A stretch of 64,000 nt of DNA from Loripinus fragilis. Lineage: Eukaryota > Mollusca > Bivalvia > Lucinida > Lucinidae. The position numbers were made by a program, and so were the translations under genes. The stretch lies in NCBI GenBank assembly GCA_964019695.1, contig OZ026515.1, positions 37,154,994-37,218,993 on the forward strand. Reading direction: 5' to 3'. The notes below the pieces were generated by a model. That model searched no databases. It saw nothing but the letters and a program-made list of their open reading frames with translations, and was not told where the DNA came from. Of this stretch, positions 43,795-53,962 are shown piece by piece; within the stretch, counting starts at the first letter, position 1; each line of letters starts with the position of its first letter.

Positions 43795-43931
43795 TTATCC
43801 ATTATCTTAAACATGTGTTTTGGGTGCTCAAAAGAATCGTCTCAATGAGACGGCTCTTTAGTACCCACAATATATGTTTTGGTTAAGAAATAAGAACAAT
43901 AATATCTCACACACTCTTATCTGGAGGCCTG
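43795..43931 (+). mobile_element. CAGATAAG-family MITE, partial
   Basis: ACATGTGTTTTGGGTGCTCA, AAAAGAATCGTCTCAATGAG-ACGG, TACCCACAATATATGTTTTG, right end ACTCTTATCTGGAGGCCTG. Confidence 0.75.
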
Positions 43932-44169
43932 TCATTGGAAGCATCTTAAGACAAATATTTCTTGGAAAAAAAAGATTGACATACAAATGTATAAGCCACT
44001 GTTTAATTTGTTTTATCAATACACTGCCCGAAATTTCTCCCTATTTGCACAGAGATGTTTCCATGATGCAAAATAGGATCATTCAAGTGTCTTAGATACC
44101 AAAACAAAATGAAAAGCAACAACAAAACAAACACACACAAAACATACTTTTCAGGAAAATGACTGAAAA

Positions 44170-44376
44170 TCTCATGTCTCCAGATAAGAGGGAGTAATTG
44201 TAATAAATATTCTTTTATAACTCGACCAAAACATATGCTATGTGTACTCAAATGAACTATCTCAATGCAGCCTTGTCAGTGAGTTGGTTCTTTTGGACAC
44301 CCATGGTGTATGTTTGGATCGATGGATAAGGAAATAAAGATAATTTTAGGCTCAAAAAAGGTGCTCATCTGGACGT
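44170..44376 (-). mobile_element. CAGATAAG-family MITE, diverged
   Basis: CTCCAGATAAGAGGGAGTAA at the left, ACCAAAACATATGCTATGTG, a disrupted hairpin, GATGGATAAGGAAATAAAGA, right end CATCTGGACG. Confidence 0.65.
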
Positions 44377-44667
44377 ATGTGTTTTATATTTTCCCTGGAA
44401 TCTGGCTTAGACAGTACAAGTGCGGTAAATGTTCTAAAATTTCAAATGTTCTCAAATAAAATGTTGGTTATTAGAGCTGGAAGTCACAAAATGGTTGTCA
44501 GAATAGCAAACAGGGAAGACCCTGATCAAACAGCTTCTTCAGAAGCAGTCTGATCTGGGTCTGCACTGTTTGTCTATGCCTATTTGAGAGGCAACTATTG
44601 TTTGAAATTTTAGAATGTATGTGTTTTATATTTTCCCTGGAAACTGGATTAGACAGTACATGTAACT
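44374..44667. repeat. 51-bp direct repeat flanking a MITE (243-bp period)
   Basis: GTATGTGTTTTATATTTTCC...AGACAGTACAAGT (44374-44424) recurs at 44617-44667 with few changes, on either side of the ATGTTCTAAAATTT element. Confidence 0.85.
44429..44617. mobile_element. ATGTTCTAAAATTT-family MITE
   Basis: ATGTTCTAAAATTTCAAATG at the left, TTTGAAATTTTAGAATGT at the right. The centre AGCAAACAGGGAAGACCCTG...GGTCTGCACTGTTTG is a hairpin-module variant with CTTCTTCAGAAGCAG at the apex. Confidence 0.75.
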
Positions 44668-44805
44668 TGCATCCTGAGGAAACAATTTACATGCATTGTC
44701 ACATTCTGTTCCAGAGCGATCATAAGAAAAGGTACTTTATCAAAAATATGCTTTAATATGAACACTTGTGCTATATTTACCCAAAACATTTGTAATGATT
44801 AGTTT

Positions 44806-44872
44806 AAACCCTGATCAGACTGTTCCTCGAGGAGCAGTTTGATCAGGGTTTTACTGTTTGCCATTCCAACTA
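44806..44872. repeat. CCTGATCAGACTG hairpin module
   Basis: AAACCCTGATCAGACTGTTC-CTCGAG-GAGCAGTTTGATCAGGGTTT, near-perfect stem, followed by ACTGTTTGCC. Confidence 0.8.
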
Positions 44873-44999
44873 TACCATTTCTACATTTCTGAATTAGTTC
44901 AGAAGTTAGATGTTCTCAAATGAAATTGAGGTTACCTCTGCAGAGAACAAAAATTCCACTAGTCCACTCATAATTACGAGTGAAATCTAGAAAGCACGA

Positions 45000-45054
45000 G
45001 TAATTCTTCCCAAAGCACTCGTCCTACAGGAAGAGTGCTTTGAGAAGAATTACT
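45000..45054. repeat. Hairpin, GTAATTCTTC...GAAGAATTAC
   Basis: GTAATTCTTCCCAAAGCACT pairs with AGTGCTTTGAGAAGAATTAC around CGTCCTACAGGA. Surrounding sequence to 45.4 kb is unassigned. Confidence 0.75.
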
Positions 45055-45439
45055 GGAGGATGTCATATTGCATATTACTCCCTTATGTTCTTTATTGCAT
45101 ATGCTTTTAAAGGACAAATGCATATGTTTGTAGGATGAGTGAAAATTGTAAGTCACTCATCATGCAGGACAAGTGCAATAATGAAATATATTTGTCCCCT
45201 GCTCTGCTTATACTAGGGCCCAACATAGCAGTTAAATTTCCTTTTCAATTCATCTGTCAGCAACTTATTTGCCACAGTAATACTTGGATAGTGATTGTAC
45301 TCAGCATATTCTTCTACATGTAGCAAGCACTATGACCCAGTGGCAATGTCCTGCATTTCATGCTCCGATGACTTATGATTCTATGTGATAAAATGTATTT
45401 CTCCACAGCAGTGATCGCTCTTGTAAAATAAAAATTGGG

Positions 45440-46000
45440 TTAAACGTACTTGCAAATGAAAAGTCCTTGAGATTAAAATCTGTCCTAGCCATTGTAAGGC
45501 CTTAAAAGGAGTTAAGTTTTATTTTTTTGTTTGGCTATGTCTTGTTAATAGACACCAAAATCAGTTTGAAATGTTTTCCTTTTCTTTGATGCAGCATAGG
45601 CGCCACCAAATAAAATACTCATAAGCATAATCTCAGCTATCCAGCCTTTGAGGAATTAAATAGTTTTTTTTAGCTCACATGAAGGTAGGCTAATATTTGG
45701 CTCTGCTGAACGAGAGGAAGTGGCCACCAGAGCTGAAAATAGAAAAAAAATTTAAAAAGACATGTCACTAGCTAAAACACTAAATAACTATATGCAAATA
45801 TTTCCTTTAATGCCCTCTACTGAAATTGTCAGTTTTGATAAAAATCTTTGCTGCCAGAGCTAAAATAGATTTGTTTTGAAAACTAGGACTCGGGTGAGTG
45901 ATACAGGACCTCAGGCCACTCTTGTTTCATAAGCCAGGTATGAAAAACTGTAGGAAAGTCTGTGATTGGTTCTTGAAAAGTCCTTGGATTTTTGTATGAA
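45440..46000. repeat. Mixed debris: CAGGGTTCACAC relative and a short AGCTCAC element
   Basis: AAAAGTCCTTGAGATTAAAA...CAAATAAAATACTC resembles the 14.9 kb element. 45670-45930 begins TTTTTTTAGCTCACATGAAG and ends GGTGAGTGATACAGGACCTC-AGGCCACTCTTGTTTC, a short AGCTCACC member. Then TGAAAAGTCCTTGGATTTTT resumes the first repeat, so the second is probably inserted in it. Confidence 0.55.
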
Positions 46001-46015
46001 TCATATACATGTATA

Positions 46016-46219
46016 ATGTTCTAAAATTTCGAACACCTTTCTCTTTCTGATTTCAAACAAAATGTTTGTTTTGAGGGCTTGAATTAGCAAAAGGCTTGTT
46101 AGAATAGCAAACAGGGAAGACCCAGATCAGACTGCTTCTTCAGAAGCAGTCTGATCTTGGTCTGCACAGTTTGTCTAGGCCTTTTTAACAGGCAACAAGT
46201 GTTCAAAATTTTTAGAACT
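46016..46219. mobile_element. ATGTTCTAAAATTT-family MITE, best copy
   Basis: ATGTTCTAAAATTTCGAACA at the left, GTTCAAAATTTTTAGAAC at the right. The centre AGCAAACAGGGAAGACCCAG-ATCAGACTGCTTC / GAAGCAGTCTGATC pairs closely. Confidence 0.8.
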
Positions 46220-46504
46220 TTTACCGTAACTATATAATGAACAATATACACAGCAATGTAACTTTATAATGGTTAATTTCTGATACTGTTCATGTAATGT
46301 AAGAGTTCACGCCAAGCTGTCAAATTAAGGAAAATATGGATCGTAATTAGCACTGGTTTCCTTCTGTCTGACACCTCCATGCCTCCTGTTTTTGACATAT
46401 TGAACCAAACATTTTCTGTGTTCATAAATTGCATAAGTCACTCACATGCAGAAAATATGTGTGCCTGGAAGAGACTTAAGCCCATAAATTGACCATATCC
46501 ATGC

Positions 46505-46705
46505 CTCTAGACAATAGATTGTAATTAAAAATTTATTTTCATATTTTTAGTACAAAACATATATTGTGGGAGCTTAAAAGGACTCTCAATGAGACTGATC
46601 TTTTGAGCACCCTGTTCTTTTGAGCACCCAAAACACATGTAAAAAACTGATGGATAAGAAAATATCAACAATTTTACGTTAAAAAATGTTTTAATCTTGA
46701 TCTAT
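46505..46705 (-). mobile_element. CAGATAAG-family MITE, rearranged
   Basis: ATGCCTCTAGACAATAGATT at the left, CAATGAGACTGATCTTTTGA, then a short duplication GAGCACCCTGTTCTTTTGAG, CAACAATTTTACGTTAAAAA and TTGATCTATG at the right. Confidence 0.65.
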
Positions 46706-47180
46706 GATATCGCAAGGATTCCAGTCTTCGGATCTCGACCAGGTAATACCTAAAGGAGCACGCTGAGCAATAGAAGTGAGTTAGAATCAGTTGTAACTGC
46801 GACTACATGTAATCCGGTATGAGGTGACGAGGCTTGAATTTTGTAAAGTACATATTTTTTGTACTTTTTGTGTTTTCGAGCAACAGAGGCTCAAGTTATT
46901 CTGGGCAAATGTGCAGAAGTTCTGGATGAAGATGAAGACTTGGACTCACACTTTTAGACCTAGCTCTGCTGGGAATGTCAGCACTGGTAGTTTATTGGAG
47001 GCTTTTGTGCTTATGCAATATCAAATTTTCATGTGCTGGCCCAGAATCAGACACTAATCCACAGAGCAATACATCCTCTACTGAGGGGACTAAATCAGGT
47101 GCTTGATCCCGTCCTCTGTGCATCCTCAAAAGACAACCTGTGACAAATTGTGATTAAATATTTATGCTCAAAACTTTTTC
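46706..47180. other. No recognised feature
   Basis: Presumed intron of the PH-domain gene. A 77-codon open frame is present without domain support. Confidence 0.4.
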
Positions 47181-47387
47181 TTAACTTTTTGCCACCTGGG
47201 ATATTTCATGCTTTTATGTCTGCTGATTTTTTTCAAAATCAACTTTTTCGAAAAATTCTTTCGGGAATCCCATCAGAGTGTCAAACAGTTTGAATCCAGA
47301 TCAGGCCCGACATTTTGTCCGGCCTGATCTGGGTCCAAACTGTTTGCAAAGGTTATCAGCAGAGGACACTAGGAGGCAAAGAGTTTA
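47181..47387 (+). mobile_element. TTAACTCTTTGC-family MITE 45 bp before a host exon
   Basis: TTAACTTTTTGCCACCTGGG at the left, GAGGCAAAGAGTTTAC at the right, GTGTCAAACAGTTTGAATCC / GGGTCCAAACTGTTTGCAAA arms. It ends just upstream of the pyrimidine tract of the exon at 47433. Confidence 0.85.
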
Positions 47388-47432
47388 CTGGACATGTAAT
47401 AAGTGAAGTATTTCTTCTCCCTGTTGTTTCAG

Positions 47433-47613
47433 CTCTTGGTCGTTTGATCACGAAGCGTAAAGTATGGTGCGTCATGGAAGAGAGCAAGTGCCAACTCCAC
47501 TACTACAAGTCAGAAGAAGACATGCACAAGCAACGAGTCTCTCAGGGTCACATCGATATAAACGGTGCCGCCATCTCACTTGATCTTGAAAATCAAAACC
47601 AGTTTGTAGTCTT
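47433..47613 (+). CDS. Host gene exon A: PH domain, central strands
   Basis: Internal exon of a pleckstrin homology-domain gene. Acceptor CTCCCTGTTGTTTCAG ends at 47432; donor GTAAGT follows 47613. The exon opens with the last two bases of a codon, then about 60 codons: LGRLITKRKVWCVMEESKCQ, LHYYK, and QGHIDINGAAIS, the last two matching the usual LYYYK and G.I.L strands of a PH fold. It ends two bases into a codon, which the exon at 55531 completes. The first one or two strands of the domain must lie in an exon upstream that I could not find. PH domains bind phosphoinositides or proteins at membranes. The spacing SKCQLHYYKSEED...IDI resembles the N-terminal PH domain of TBC1D2/TBC1D2B (Rab-GAP) proteins, but that assignment is tentative. 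Confidence 0.75.
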
Positions 47614-47776
47614 GTAAGTAAGAATTGGAGATAAATGCATTTTTTAACCTAATAAGTATGCCATGAACATACAGTAAAACCACAGTAAAACCTGGAAAAT
47701 TCGAACTTCGATTTTTTAAAATACTTGCTTCTTTAAAATAGATTTGGGACACATTCTGGATTCAGAGAATATGACC

Positions 47777-47987
47777 TAGAGTCAAACCTGTCTTAAGCGG
47801 CCACTCAAAAAGAAGAACAAAATTGTTTTTTTAAGACTGATTATCGCTTAATGCAGGTCAAAAGTATTGCAGAATGCTCCAATGGGAACATTTTGCAATA
47901 CTTTTGACCTTCATTAAGCTACCATTTGTCAATAAGATCTTTGTTTTGTCTATTTTTGAGTGGCCGCTTAAGACAGGTTTTACTGTA
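47777..47987. mobile_element. TA-flanked MITE (pogo/Tc1-like)
   Basis: TAGAGTCAAACCTGTCTTAA-GCGGCCACTC at the left, GAGTGGCCGCTTAAGACAGG-TTTTACTGTA at the right. Inner AAGTATTGCAGAATGCTCC palindrome. Lies 163 bp into the intron. Confidence 0.85.
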
Positions 47988-47989
47988 TT

Positions 47990-48110
47990 CATGATCTATT
48001 TTAATAACTGTTTATATTAACATATGCTTTGGGTGTGTAAAAGAAACGTCTTGTTGAGACGTTTCTTTTACACGCCCAAAACTTATGTTTGAATGAAAAA
48101 AAACAACAAA
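47990..48110. mobile_element. CAGATAAG-family MITE core with a covarying hairpin
   Basis: AACATATGCTTTGGGTGTGT then AAAAGAAACGTCT-TGTTG-AGACGTTTCTTTT and ACACGCCCAAAACTTATG. The stem differs from the family consensus at paired positions, so complementarity is kept. Ends lost. Confidence 0.7.
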
Positions 48111-48320
48111 AAAACTGATAATAATCATTTTAGGGGTTACATATTTTATGCCTTCCTCCCTATTATTTGAACTACTGATATTTTGAAATAAAACCTCTAG
48201 TCCCGAGGACTTTGAATTAACCAGATTTGACTTTAATTTTTCTAGATTCTATGCCCTCTTTTGAAAACAGTGTAGATCCAGAGCAATCCTTTAATATACA
48301 AAATTAATTGATATGCTAAG

Positions 48321-49141
48321 TACAATGCAGTCCCTTTATAACGCTATGTTTCGAGTCCATAGGTATTGACAATGTTATAAGTGAATCATGTTATAAAGGG
48401 ACAATTTTACAGAGGAATTATAGGAAATGATCATTTTCTTATAACATAATTGCTTTGTAAAATTCCATAATAAAAAATATTTGGGAGCCACAATATGACT
48501 GTGTTTTATTTTATGGCAAGCAGTGAATTCAATGCATATCAAATATGAGTAGAATTGGTATTTTTCTACAGTGAAAAAATATCATATTATTTCACTAGTG
48601 ACCGATCAATTTATATTTTCACTGTAGCAAAACGAGGCTTTCTTGGCAATTTGGGGACTGGGATTTTTATTAAAAGGTTTTAAGTGAAGGATATTTGTCA
48701 GAAAAAATGCTACGCATGTTGTGACGTCACTGACCTGGTATAGCGCTAGGTTGTATGTGACGCCTACCCTAAGGCACACTCAATAGACTTTCTTTAATGT
48801 TTAATTTGTTAAATTATGTTTCTAAGCCATTTTCTAGGTGCTAAAGTCAAATCAAACAAGAAACAACCAAGGAAAAAGTTAGGTTGTGCTTTCTGTATTT
48901 CAGTAGAGTATAAAATAAAAAGAAAATTTACTTTTTTTTTTGCAAATACCAAATATATTTCATCGAGTGCAGTGAAAATATATCAGCATTTTCACTCGTG
49001 CTTAACGCACTCGTGAAAAGTACTGATTTTTTTTCACCGTACTTGATGAAACATATTTGGTATTCACCTAAAAAAAGTAAATTTCCTCTATTCATCCAAA
49101 TCCATGCTATAACGAGGTGTGTAAAAAGGGACTGCACTGTA
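48321..49141. mobile_element. TA-flanked element, CAGTGCAGTCCCTTTATAACG ends
   Basis: TACAATGCAGTCCCTTTATA at the left and, reversed, TACAGTGCAGTCCCTTTTTA at the right, each continuing into a CGTTATA-type motif. At 820 bp it is longer than a typical MITE. Internal AAATATATTTCATCGAGTGC pairs with a GTACTTGATGAAACATATTT arm. CACTGCAC-type ends with TA suggest Tc1/mariner or pogo. No transposase frame. Confidence 0.7.
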
Positions 49142-49232
49142 GTCTGCTTTTAAAGCAATCCGGTTCTATGGTTCCATTCACATGTTTTCAGTAAAGTATA
49201 ATCTTGTTTCATACTGTTTTTAGAAGTTTGTA

Positions 49233-49440
49233 TACATTATAACCTGTGTAAAACTGCCACTCTCAAATAGACCAAAAATTGGTTTTAAAGACCAATTATC
49301 GCTTAATACAGGTCAAAAGTATTGCAGAATGCTCCAAGGGGAGCATTCTGCAATACTTTCGGCGTTCATTAGGCTACCATTTGTCATTAAGATCTTTATT
49401 TTGTCTATTTTAGTGGCCGTTTTACACAGGTTTTACTGTA
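49233..49440. mobile_element. TA-flanked MITE (pogo/Tc1-like)
   Basis: TACATTATAACCTGTGTAAA at the left, TTTACACAGGTTTTACTGTA at the right. Perfect inner palindrome AAGTATTGCAGAATGCTCC-AAGG-GGAGCATTCTGCAATACTT. Confidence 0.85.
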
Positions 49441-49788
49441 TATGGTTTCAGCACAGTAAGGGCTAAGCTAAGTTCATTGTGCATTAGAAGTAATATTTTC
49501 TTTGGACAAGTACATTATGGTCATTTACTTGTGCCTGAGCAAGAACTTGAATAAATTTTGACTATTTGCACACCCCTGCCTTATGTGGCTCAATGGCAAT
49601 ATTTTCACGGAAAAACAAACTAAGCTAAAAGAATATATTGACAGCTACAATTTCATTATATGCTTATGTGTGAGAGAAATTTATAATTGAAATATAATTA
49701 TAAAACAGAGACAGCTTGCAAGATGGAAATCAACAAACACTGAGTCATAATGTTGACCAGTTTCTTCCTGAATCATATACTTAACTCT

Positions 49789-49854
49789 TTACATTCTGGG
49801 TAATTTTGCATGTTTTTTGCTGACTTTTTATGACTATTATGACTTTTATGACTT
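49789..49854 (+). mobile_element. Left end of a TTAACTCTTTGC MITE cut by the next repeat
   Basis: TTAACTCTTTACATTCTGGG and TTTTTTGCTGACTTTTTA, then small TGACTTTTA repeats, then the AGCTCACC element begins. Confidence 0.7.
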
Positions 49855-51131
49855 TTTAGCTCACCTGAGCCAAAGGCTCATGGGTGAGCTAATAGTATAA
49901 GTCCTTCTGTAGTCTGTCCACAATTTCAAACATCTTCTCCTCTGAAACCACTGGGCAAATTTAATTTAAATTTCATATGGAGACTCCTTAGGACGCGGGA
50001 ACGAAAGTTTGTTCAAATGGTCCTGGTCACATGACCAAGATGGCTGCCACGTCCATATATGGTAAAAACCCTTTTAAAATCTTCTTCTCCAGAACCGGAA
50101 GGCCGATGACCTTGGGACTGAGTATGTAGCATTGGGGATGAGGGGCCTACCAAGTTTGTTCAAATGATGATCCTAGGTTGACCTTGACCTACTTAACGTC
50201 AAGGTCAAATTGGTTTCCTAATGCATTTAAATGGGAAAATTTCTGAAAAGTTTATTTTTTTGAAAACTGTGGAAGCCTTAGTCATTATTCTCACTTGATA
50301 TGTTTAACCTAATGAGACAATGCCTATAAATAAGTTCCAAAGGTCAAGGTTGACCTTTGACCTTTCAGCTTAGGTCACTCATAATGGAGTCCCATCAATA
50401 TATTAAAACATAGTTTTCTCACAAACCATTGGCCCAATTGAACTCAAATTTCATGTGAAGACTCCTTATGATAAGTTAGCCAAAATTTATGCAAAATATT
50501 TTGGTCACATGACCAGGATGGCATGCCACGCACATATATGGTAAAAACCCTTTCAAAATCTTCTTCTCGAGAACCAGAAGGCTGATGACCTTGGGACTTG
50601 GTATGTAGCATTGGGGATGTAGGGCCTACCAAGTTTGTTCAAATGATGATCCTAAGTTGACCTTGACCTACTTAACGCCAAGGTCAAATTTTCTTCCTAA
50701 TGCGTTTAAATGGGAAATTTTTTGAAAAGTTGATTTTTTGAATACTGTTGAAGCCAGTCATTATTCTCACTTGATATGTTGAAACTAATGAGACAATGGC
50801 TATAAATAAGTTTCAAAGGTCAAGGTTGACCTTTAACTTTTCAGCCAAGGTCGCTCATATTGGAGTCCCATCAACACATTAAAACATAGTTTTTTCAGAA
50901 ACTACTAGTCTTAAGACCAAATGAACTCAAATTTAATATGAAGACTCCTTATGATAGGTTAGCCAAAATTTATACCAATTGTACTGGTCACATGACCAAG
51001 ATGGCCACCATGCCCATATATGGTAAAAATCCTTTAAATTTCCTCTTCTCTAGTACCAAAAGGCCAATGGCCTTGGGACTTGTTATGTAGCATTTGGGGA
51101 TGTTGGCCCTACCAGATTTGCACAAATGATG

Positions 51132-52397
51132 GCCGGGCTGCGTAGCACAGTCGGTGACGTGTCTTGCTACAGATGCGTGTCTGACTGCAGATCCAGGGGT
51201 CGCGAGTTCGATCCCGGTCCGGTCCCATACTTTTGTGGAGATTGATCATGAAATGATTTCTACGGTCATTCTCCTCCCTTCCGCTGATTCAATCAAGAAG
51301 GGTTGTTGTCACAAGCGAAAGTATGTGCACGAATTACTGGTTAATACCCCTATTCCACACAGGCCCCGAATCCCACGAATTGACACGAATTGACAAATAT
51401 TTGGATTCGTGGTTTTGAACTGTTCAAAACTTTTGCCACGAATTCCCCGATTCGAAAAATCGAGCGTGATTTGTACCAAATTCCTAAGGCATTCTTGGAC
51501 ATCGTAACTGAATCATAATCGATTCGGAGGCGTTTTTGGGCATTCGTAGCTACTCTTAGCTCATTCGTGGTGAATCGGGAGATTAAGCCAAGCAATAAAA
51601 CCAAGGAAGATATAGTAGAAGGATTTTCCCTAAGATTAATTACCCCGTCATATGCATGTGAGCAGTCTAGAAGTTGAAACAGATTTGGCAGGTTCTGGAG
51701 CACAACCAGGATTAGTCAGTAGCTCCTGGCTGGTGATTTTTGCCAATGGCGAACTGCCATATTTTATCAAGTCAAAGAGTCTGGGTCAGGGCCTCTCAAC
51801 TTAAACGTAGTTGTTTTCTTCTAGCTATATAAGAAGCCGTTTTCAACACTCAAGTTGCAGGATCAATTCTACTGCTGCTTTAAGAGGAACATTCATTTTG
51901 GAACTGAAGCCCGAAGCATGTATGGGCCTTTTTTATAACTATCTTGAGAGAAAATCTCGCGAATCGTGGCGGATTTCTGTTAATTCGTGCCCAATTCGTG
52001 CTGCATTCGGCACAATCTTAACCGATTCGTAATTGATACCTTAAATTCGTGCAGCATGTTCTAATGTTATTTTGCTAATCGTAATGAATTCTTGCGCGAT
52101 TCCAGCCGAATTGAGCAGATTCCCCCGAATATTCGTAACTACATCGTATCTGAATCGGTACTGACTCGTAGTACATCCCGATTGGAGAAAAAAAATAATG
52201 AAACCTCACGAATCTCCCCGAATAAGAAAAAAATCAATTCGTGGCGATTCGGGCGATTCGTGGCCTGTGTGGAATAGGGGTATAACCGCTTGTTCAAGCC
52301 TGCCCAGGAAAAAGTGTGGATAGGTGAACTGACTGTCCCGCAATGACCATAGCTGTTGACTTGGGACGTAAAGCAACAAAACAAACAAACAAACAAA
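51132..52397 (+). mobile_element. tRNA-derived SINE interrupted by another element
   Basis: GCCGGGCTGCGTAGCACAGT (box A), GGTCGCGAGTTCGATCCC (box B), AAGCGAAAGTATGTGCAC, then after the insertion CCGCTTGTTCAAGCCTGCCC, GTTGACTTGGGACGTAAAGC and an ACAAACAAACAAAC tail. ACAAATGATG flanks both sides (51122-51131, 52398-52407) within the host repeat. Without the insertion it is about 325 bp, like the copy at 42318. Confidence 0.9.
51345..52282. mobile_element. PIF/Harbinger-like element inside the SINE, TAA TSD
   Basis: Terminal repeats TACCCCTATTCCACACAGGC / GCCTGTGTGGAATAGGGGTA (938 bp). TAA occurs on both sides (51342-51344, 52283-52285), and its removal restores the SINE sequence TGGTTAACCGCTTG seen at 42.4 kb. 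A 3-bp TWA duplication is characteristic of PIF/Harbinger. Both subterminal regions (about 51360-51570 and 51955-52275) are dense in ATTCGTG and GATTCGG motifs; the middle is not. No transposase recognised. Confidence 0.85.
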
Positions 52398-52823
52398 ACA
52401 AATGATGAATCTAGGTTGACCTCAACTTACTTTATGGCAAGGTCAAATTTGATTCCTAGTGCATTTATATGGGGAAAATCTTGAAATGTTTATTTTTTTT
52501 CTATAACTGTTTAGGCCGAAATCATAATACTTGCAAGAAATGTTTAACCTAATGAGACCAGGGTTTTATATAAGTACCAAATGTCAAGCTGACCTGTGAC
52601 CTTTTATTCAAGGCCACTCATTTGGATTGCCACATACCTATCTAAACATCTTTACTCAGAAATCACTGGGCTGTTTGATGGAGTATTCATTAGATTGTTT
52701 TAGGTCACTCAACCAAAATGGCCGTAACCCCCATAAAACAAAATATGTTTCATTATAAGCTGTTTTAACATTATTAAGGAGATCAGGTGAGCCCTTCAGG
52801 ACCGTCCGGTCCTCTAGTAATGA

Positions 52824-53300
52824 CTATTGTGATTGGTCTTTGTATGTCATGCTTCGTCCGTCAACATTTCCTTTAAATGACATCTCCTTAACCACTGGTC
52901 CAAATTTAAAATAATTTCACATAAATGTTCTCCATAATGCTCTCTACAAAATTTGCATAAATGGTTCCACTCCACCAAACATGAGGACCGCCAGAGCTCT
53001 AGATAAGGAATCTTTTAAACAACATCTCTTGAACCACTGCTCTAAATTCAAAATAATTTCACAGAACTGTACATCATGATACCCTCTAAAATTGCACACA
53101 TGGTTCTACTCCATTGAACAAAGGGGCTGCCAGAGCTTTACATAAGAAATAACATAAAATGAAATCTCCTCCTGAACCACAGGTCCAAATTCAGAATGAT
53201 TTGGCAGAATTGTTCCACATGATGACTTTTACCAAAATTGCACAAATGGTTCCGCTTTGCCAAACAAAGGGGCTGGCAGAGCTCTAGATAAGACTTGGAT
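52824..53300 (+). repeat. Three or four units of the 6.2 kb tandem repeat
   Basis: CATGCTTCGTCCGTCAACAT, then CATCTCCTTAACCACTGGTC, CCAGAGCTCTAGATAAGG and CTCCTGAACCACAGGTCC, as in 6221-7777. Directly abuts the preceding AGCTCACC element. Confidence 0.75.
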
Positions 53301-53316
53301 TGAACGGAACTCAGAG

Positions 53317-53584
53317 TTAACCCTTAGCTTGCCAGTCATGACTTTTGTCGTCTGCTTCTCTTGTCTGCTTCTCTTGTCTGCTTATGTTCTTAGGTAGTCT
53401 TTATTGCAAACAATATGGACCCAGATCTGAATGCTCCCGTGGAAGCTTCAGACTAGATTTTTTCAGGGTTCATAGTGTTTGCTTCTATGAAAAAACCTAG
53501 TCTGAAGTTCATTTAAATGTATGCAGCAGACGTGAAAAGCAGACAACATTTTCAGGACCAAAAATAGTGGCTGGATAAGGGTTG
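53317..53584. mobile_element. TTAACCCTTA-family MITE
   Basis: TTAACCCTTAGCTTGCCAGT at the left, GTGGCTGGATAAGGGTTGA at the right. TTGTCTGCTTCTC is duplicated in tandem, and the hairpin from GCAAACAATATGGACCCAGA to GGGTTCATAGTGTTTGC is imperfect. Confidence 0.75.
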
Positions 53585-53962
53585 ATATAGTGCATGGGTG
53601 AAGTTTTCAGGATTATTCTGGAATTCAGGATTTTGAGGCCGACTTTATATGGGATGCTGAATTAGGCAGATAATGAGATTATTATAGTTTCTCTGATTTA
53701 TTTTCAGATTGTCTTAGACACTTGAAATTGTTATGATTTTATAAGCATATTTCTTGTTTTAAGTTTTGCATTTTGAAAGTTCAGGATTTTTTAAATATTG
53801 TACTTTCACTGAAATTGTTAATGTGAACAACCTAGAAAGTACTTAGTTTGCACTGATTTGGATAATTTGAAAACAGTTATTAAATGCAAAGATACCAATC
53901 GGGTAAACATTCCAGGGAACGAGGGAATGTAAATTTAAGTACATTGACTAATTAACTTTGCA

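Larger units (their letters stand above)
49855..52817 (+). repeat. AGCTCACC element, second full copy, carrying nested insertions
   Basis: Same start (TTTTTAGCTCACCTGAGCCA), internal blocks (CACATGACCAAGATGGC, TTGACCTTGACCTACTTAA) and 3' end (AGATCAGGTGAGCCCTTCAG, hairpin GGACCGTCCGGTCC, TCTAG) as 23441-25075. The 3' hairpin has paired changes between the two copies (ACCTTCAGGT against ACCGTCCGGT). A 1.27 kb SINE-plus-Harbinger insertion sits at 51132-52397. Confidence 0.85.

Noticed and set aside
51132..51240. Possible tRNA genes at the box A/box B sequences (also 42.6, 4.9 and 55.3 kb)
   Set aside because: The tRNA-like heads continue into conserved non-tRNA bodies with A-rich tails and target duplications, so they are SINEs.
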